Of a stretch of DNA of 64,000 nucleotides, positions 61,663 through 64,000 are shown piece by piece; position 1 is the stretch's first letter, and every line of letters starts with the position of its first letter. The stretch is from Bacteroidales bacterium UBA4070 (GTDB lineage: Bacteria > Bacteroidota > Bacteroidia > Bacteroidales > VadinHA17). Location of the stretch: contig DFYY01000022.1 of assembly GCA_002383485.1 (NCBI GenBank), positions 130,332 to 194,331 on the forward strand. The letters are read 5' to 3'. The notes beneath the pieces are model-generated. The model was given only the letters and a program-made list of their open reading frames with translations. It did not search any database and was not told the DNA's origin. Both the position numbers and the translations under genes were made by a program.

Positions 61663-62193
61663 ATGAGATTCACCATTTTCATTGCGGCAGCAGCCCTCAT
61701 TGGGATTACAACTCTGGCTGAGGGCCAGACGATATACGAACACAATTACCTTGTAAAGGTGGGTGACACCGCCCCTGATTTCACCGTTAATGAGGCAGGA
61801 GGCAAGACCTACAGACTTTCAGACCTCCGCGGAAAGGTGGTCATGCTCCAGTTCACCGCAAGCTGGTGCGGTGTCTGCCGCAAGGAGATGCCATTCATCG
61901 AGGAAGAGATATGGATCCCGGGAAAGAAGCAAGGACTGGCAGTGATTGGTATTGACAGGGACGAACCAGTGGAAACGGTAAGAAAATTTGCCTCGGACAT
62001 GAAGATCACTTACCCTCTGGCTCTCGATCCGGGCGCCGGAATTTTCGGACTCTTTGCCGAGAAGCAGGCAGGGGTGACACGTAACGTGATAATAGACCGT
62101 AATGGTAAAATTATTTTTCTGACACGCCTCTTCGAGCGTGATGAATTTGACGAGATGCAGAAGATAATCTTCACCGAACTGGCAATAAAATAG
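61663..62193 (+). CDS. Exported thioredoxin-like protein (TlpA/AhpC-TSA type)
   Basis: From the ATG at 61663 it has 176 residues with a signal peptide (MRFTIFIAAAALIGITTLAE). The thioredoxin-like domain has GDTAPDFTVNEAGGKTYRLS and the active site ASWCGVCRKEMPF; the insertion DRDEPVETVRKF is typical of TlpA-like proteins. It probably reduces or exchanges disulfides in the periplasm. An upstream ATG at 61636 would add nine charged residues before the signal peptide. Confidence 0.88.
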   Translation: MRFTIFIAAAALIGITTLAEGQTIYEHNYLVKVGDTAPDFTVNEAGGKTYRLSDLRGKVVMLQFTASWCGVCRKEMPFIEEEIWIPGKKQGLAVIGIDRDEPVETVRKFASDMKITYPLALDPGAGIFGLFAEKQAGVTRNVIIDRNGKIIFLTRLFERDEFDEMQKIIFTELAIK

Positions 62194-62292
62194 AAAAAAA
62201 GGCTTCTTTTTCAGGATTAGTGCAACCTTTGGCCTGTTTGTTGCGTTTATCTGAACAACGACTACTGTTCTTTTAAACTAAAACTAAGAGAA

Positions 62293-62910
62293 ATGAAAAA
62301 GATTATTGTTATTGTTCTTGCACTTGTTCTTGCCGCACCTCTTTTTTCACAGTTAAAATTTGGAATTAAGGCCGGGGCAAGCACAGATTTCACCTTCACT
62401 GACCAGACGATTCAGGGTACCAATGTAGATGTGGTACTTCAGAATGCCAAGGATGCCGAATGGGGCTTCCAGGGGGGAGTTTTCATGAGGGCAGCTATCG
62501 CAGGTTTCTATATTCAGCCTGAACTTTTACTTGCAACCGCAACCAACTCAGTATCCTATGAAGATATCGAGGCAGGCGGCACTCCGGTGGTATACAACCA
62601 GAAGTTCAATAAACTGAACATACCCGTTCTCCTCGGACTGGAAGTCGGTCCCCTGAGGATCAACGCAGGCCCGGCAGCTTCAGTAATGATCTCTGATCCG
62701 AAAGAGATTATAGAAGGTGCCACCTACAAGAGGGTAACGTTCGGCTATCAGGCCGGAGTTGGAATTGACCTGCTGAAAAGGCTTACCTTAGATCTGAGGT
62801 ACGAGGGCAACCTAAATCAGTTTGGTGACGAGATTGAGATAGCCGACCAGACATTCACTCTTGACGACAGGACTGGCGCCATACTGATCCACGTGGGTCT
62901 GATATTCTGA
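62293..62910 (+). CDS. Outer-membrane beta-barrel protein (PorT-like)
   Basis: The 205-residue protein has a signal peptide (MKKIIVIVLALVLAAPLFSQ) and an eight-stranded barrel pattern: LKFGIKAGASTDFTF, FQGGVFMRAAIAGFYIQPEL, RVTFGYQAGVGIDLL, and the last strand GAILIHVGLIF ending in phenylalanine. Members are common outer-membrane proteins in Bacteroidota. An A-rich leader (actaaaactaagagaa) precedes the ATG. A hairpin terminator follows directly. Confidence 0.88.
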   Translation: MKKIIVIVLALVLAAPLFSQLKFGIKAGASTDFTFTDQTIQGTNVDVVLQNAKDAEWGFQGGVFMRAAIAGFYIQPELLLATATNSVSYEDIEAGGTPVVYNQKFNKLNIPVLLGLEVGPLRINAGPAASVMISDPKEIIEGATYKRVTFGYQAGVGIDLLKRLTLDLRYEGNLNQFGDEIEIADQTFTLDDRTGAILIHVGLIF

Positions 62911-62929
62911 TAACGGCATTATCCATAAG

Positions 62930-62962
62930 AACTCTTCCGCTGTTTCCGGAAGAGTTTTTTTT
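62930..62962 (+). terminator. Rho-independent terminator after the beta-barrel gene
   Basis: AACTCTTCCG (62930-62939) pairs with CGGAAGAGTT (62947-62956) around a 7-base loop, followed by a run of T. It ends transcription of the barrel gene 20 bases after its stop and separates it from cardiolipin synthase. Confidence 0.88.
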
Positions 62963-62992
62963 ATATTTACGGGAGCAAGTTAAAGGAGCAGA

Positions 62993-64000
62993 ATGATCCT
63001 TGCAGGGAATGGTATAATTATATTAAGGAACGTCCTTGCGGTCGTCTACCTCATCACGGTCTTTGCCATTTGCCTGATGATCGTCTTTGAGAACCGCAAT
63101 CCGGTAAAGACCCTTTCATGGATGCTGGTGATATTGCTTATTCCTGTTGCCGGCATGATCGTCTATTTCTTTTTCGGACGCAATTACCGCAAGCAGAAGA
63201 TTTACAGCCGCAAGAGCCTGGCTGACAGGGCAAGACTCGAGGATCATGCTGACCACCAGGTCAGGCTCCTCTCTTCGTATCTCTCGAGGGAGAGTCCGGC
63301 GATCAGGTCAAAGGAGCATCTTATACACCTGATGCTCAGGAATAACAGGTCACTGCTCACGCTTGACAACAGGATTGACCTGCTGGTCAACGGGCGCCAG
63401 ACTTTCCCTGCAATGCTTGATGCCATCGCCTCGGCCACGAACTATATACACCTGGAATTTTACCGTTTCGAGCCTGATACACTGGGCATGGAATTCAGTG
63501 AGCTGATGAAGCGCAAAGCGAAGGAGGGGGTAAAGGTAAGGGTTATCTATGACGATGTCGGCAGCTGGAACATCCGCAAACCTTATATCAGGATGATGCG
63601 CGATGCCGGTGTTCAGATTCACACCTTCATGCCTGTCCGATTTCCCAGCTTCTCCAGCAAGATCAACTACCGGAATCACCGGAAGATACTCGTCGCAGAC
63701 GGCAAAGTTGGCTTTGTCGGGGGACTGAATATTGCAGACAAATACCTGCATGGTCTTCCTGACCTTGGTCCCTGGGTTGACACCCACCTCAGGCTGGAGG
63801 GGGAGTCTGTTGCCGCCCTGGACAGGGTCTTTATCGCAGACTGGGATTTTGTCAGCGGAGAGGAGCTGCCACCTGATGCCGCACTGGAACATGTGGTACA
63901 CACCGGCAACAGGTGCCTTGTCCAGGTAGCCTCCAGCGGCCCCGATACTGACTGGGCAACCATCATGCAGGTCTACTTCTCTGCCATTGCCACAGCTAAG
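62993..64000 (+). CDS. cls: Cardiolipin synthase (phospholipase D family), partial
   Basis: The gene runs off the right edge after 336 codons. It starts at the ATG at 62993, preceded by the ribosome site aaaggag. Two membrane helices (VLAVVYLITVFAICLMIVFE and LSWMLVILLIPVAGMIVYFF) are followed by the PLD-like domain with the first HKD motif NHRKILVADGKVGFVGGLNI. The second HKD motif would lie beyond the window. The enzyme joins phospholipids to form cardiolipin at the inner membrane. Confidence 0.93.
   Translation, partial: MILAGNGIIILRNVLAVVYLITVFAICLMIVFENRNPVKTLSWMLVILLIPVAGMIVYFFFGRNYRKQKIYSRKSLADRARLEDHADHQVRLLSSYLSRESPAIRSKEHLIHLMLRNNRSLLTLDNRIDLLVNGRQTFPAMLDAIASATNYIHLEFYRFEPDTLGMEFSELMKRKAKEGVKVRVIYDDVGSWNIRKPYIRMMRDAGVQIHTFMPVRFPSFSSKINYRNHRKILVADGKVGFVGGLNIADKYLHGLPDLGPWVDTHLRLEGESVAALDRVFIADWDFVSGEELPPDAALEHVVHTGNRCLVQVASSGPDTDWATIMQVYFSAIATAK

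Noticed and set aside
1..64000. tRNA, rRNA, CRISPR arrays, insertion sequences and prophage genes
   Set aside because: None recognised by eye: no CCA-ended cloverleaf, no regularly spaced repeats, and no transposase, integrase or phage structural genes among the proteins.

Overview
The window reads as a chromosomal segment of an anaerobic member of the Bacteroidota, probably Bacteroidales or a Marinilabiliales-like relative. The evidence is a TonB-dependent receptor with a carboxypeptidase-regulatory N-terminus, a MauE/DoxX protein of the BT_3928 type next to tpiA, an SPFH-Arc-zinc-ribbon cluster, serC-serA-DUF1015 synteny, an indolepyruvate:ferredoxin oxidoreductase pair, mostly A-rich leaders without strong Shine-Dalgarno sites, and TAnnTTTG-like -7 boxes. 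I saw no rRNA, tRNA, CRISPR array, phage or insertion sequence.

Layout. 0-9 kb: a cut STAS gene and an HPt gene, then a plus-strand run of housekeeping genes (gcvT, comB, serC, serA, DUF1015, yggS, a dihydroorotate-dehydrogenase-like protein) and two exported proteins. 9-15.5 kb: a minus-strand locus with a membrane-anchored binding-protein/GcvH-like fusion, wrecked ferredoxin and GcvH-like genes, a sensor kinase with c-type heme motifs, a sigma-54 activator and an archaemetzincin. 15.8-21 kb: an NADPH block (zwf, pgl, pntAA, pntAB, pntB). 21-22.2 kb: a secreted class I glutamine amidotransferase-like hydrolase. 22.3-30.6 kb: an arsenic island (arsR, arsE/F/G-like genes, an ArsP-like permease, a cysteine-rich secreted protein with its own two-component system, a rhodanese-like protein, arsC, a broken arsM and acr3). 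30.6-39.4 kb: uvrA, an ECF sigma factor and an M2-like peptidase among several genes carrying internal deletions. 39.4-50 kb: core genes (rsmE, a phosphodiesterase, a 1493-residue exported protein, tpiA, the DoxX protein, tmk, folP, cdaA). 50-64 kb: ankyrin protein, serine hydrolase, SRAP, a TonB/receptor group, iorAB, ssb, a TlpA-like protein, an outer-membrane barrel and the start of cardiolipin synthase.

How genes work together. Four copies of one inverted repeat, TTTCG-N8-CGAAA, lie in front of four separate transcription units of the arsenic island, including arsR itself, so the island looks like one ArsR regulon with a distributed operator. A 21-bp tandem direct repeat sits between the divergent cysteine-rich gene and the two-component system and is well placed to be that system's binding site. 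In the 9-15 kb locus a heme-motif kinase and a sigma-54 activator lie downstream of the fusion gene, which has a -24/-12-like sequence in front of it.

Gene decay. At least six genes appear to have lost large internal or 5' pieces, often leaving N- and C-terminal remnants joined: the ferredoxin/GcvH-like pair, arsM, a DUF1295 protein, an esterase, a lipoprotein and the SPFH protein. Either this lineage is undergoing deletion-driven decay or the assembly has collapsed; read mapping would decide. All functions are read from sequence by eye; no database search was possible.
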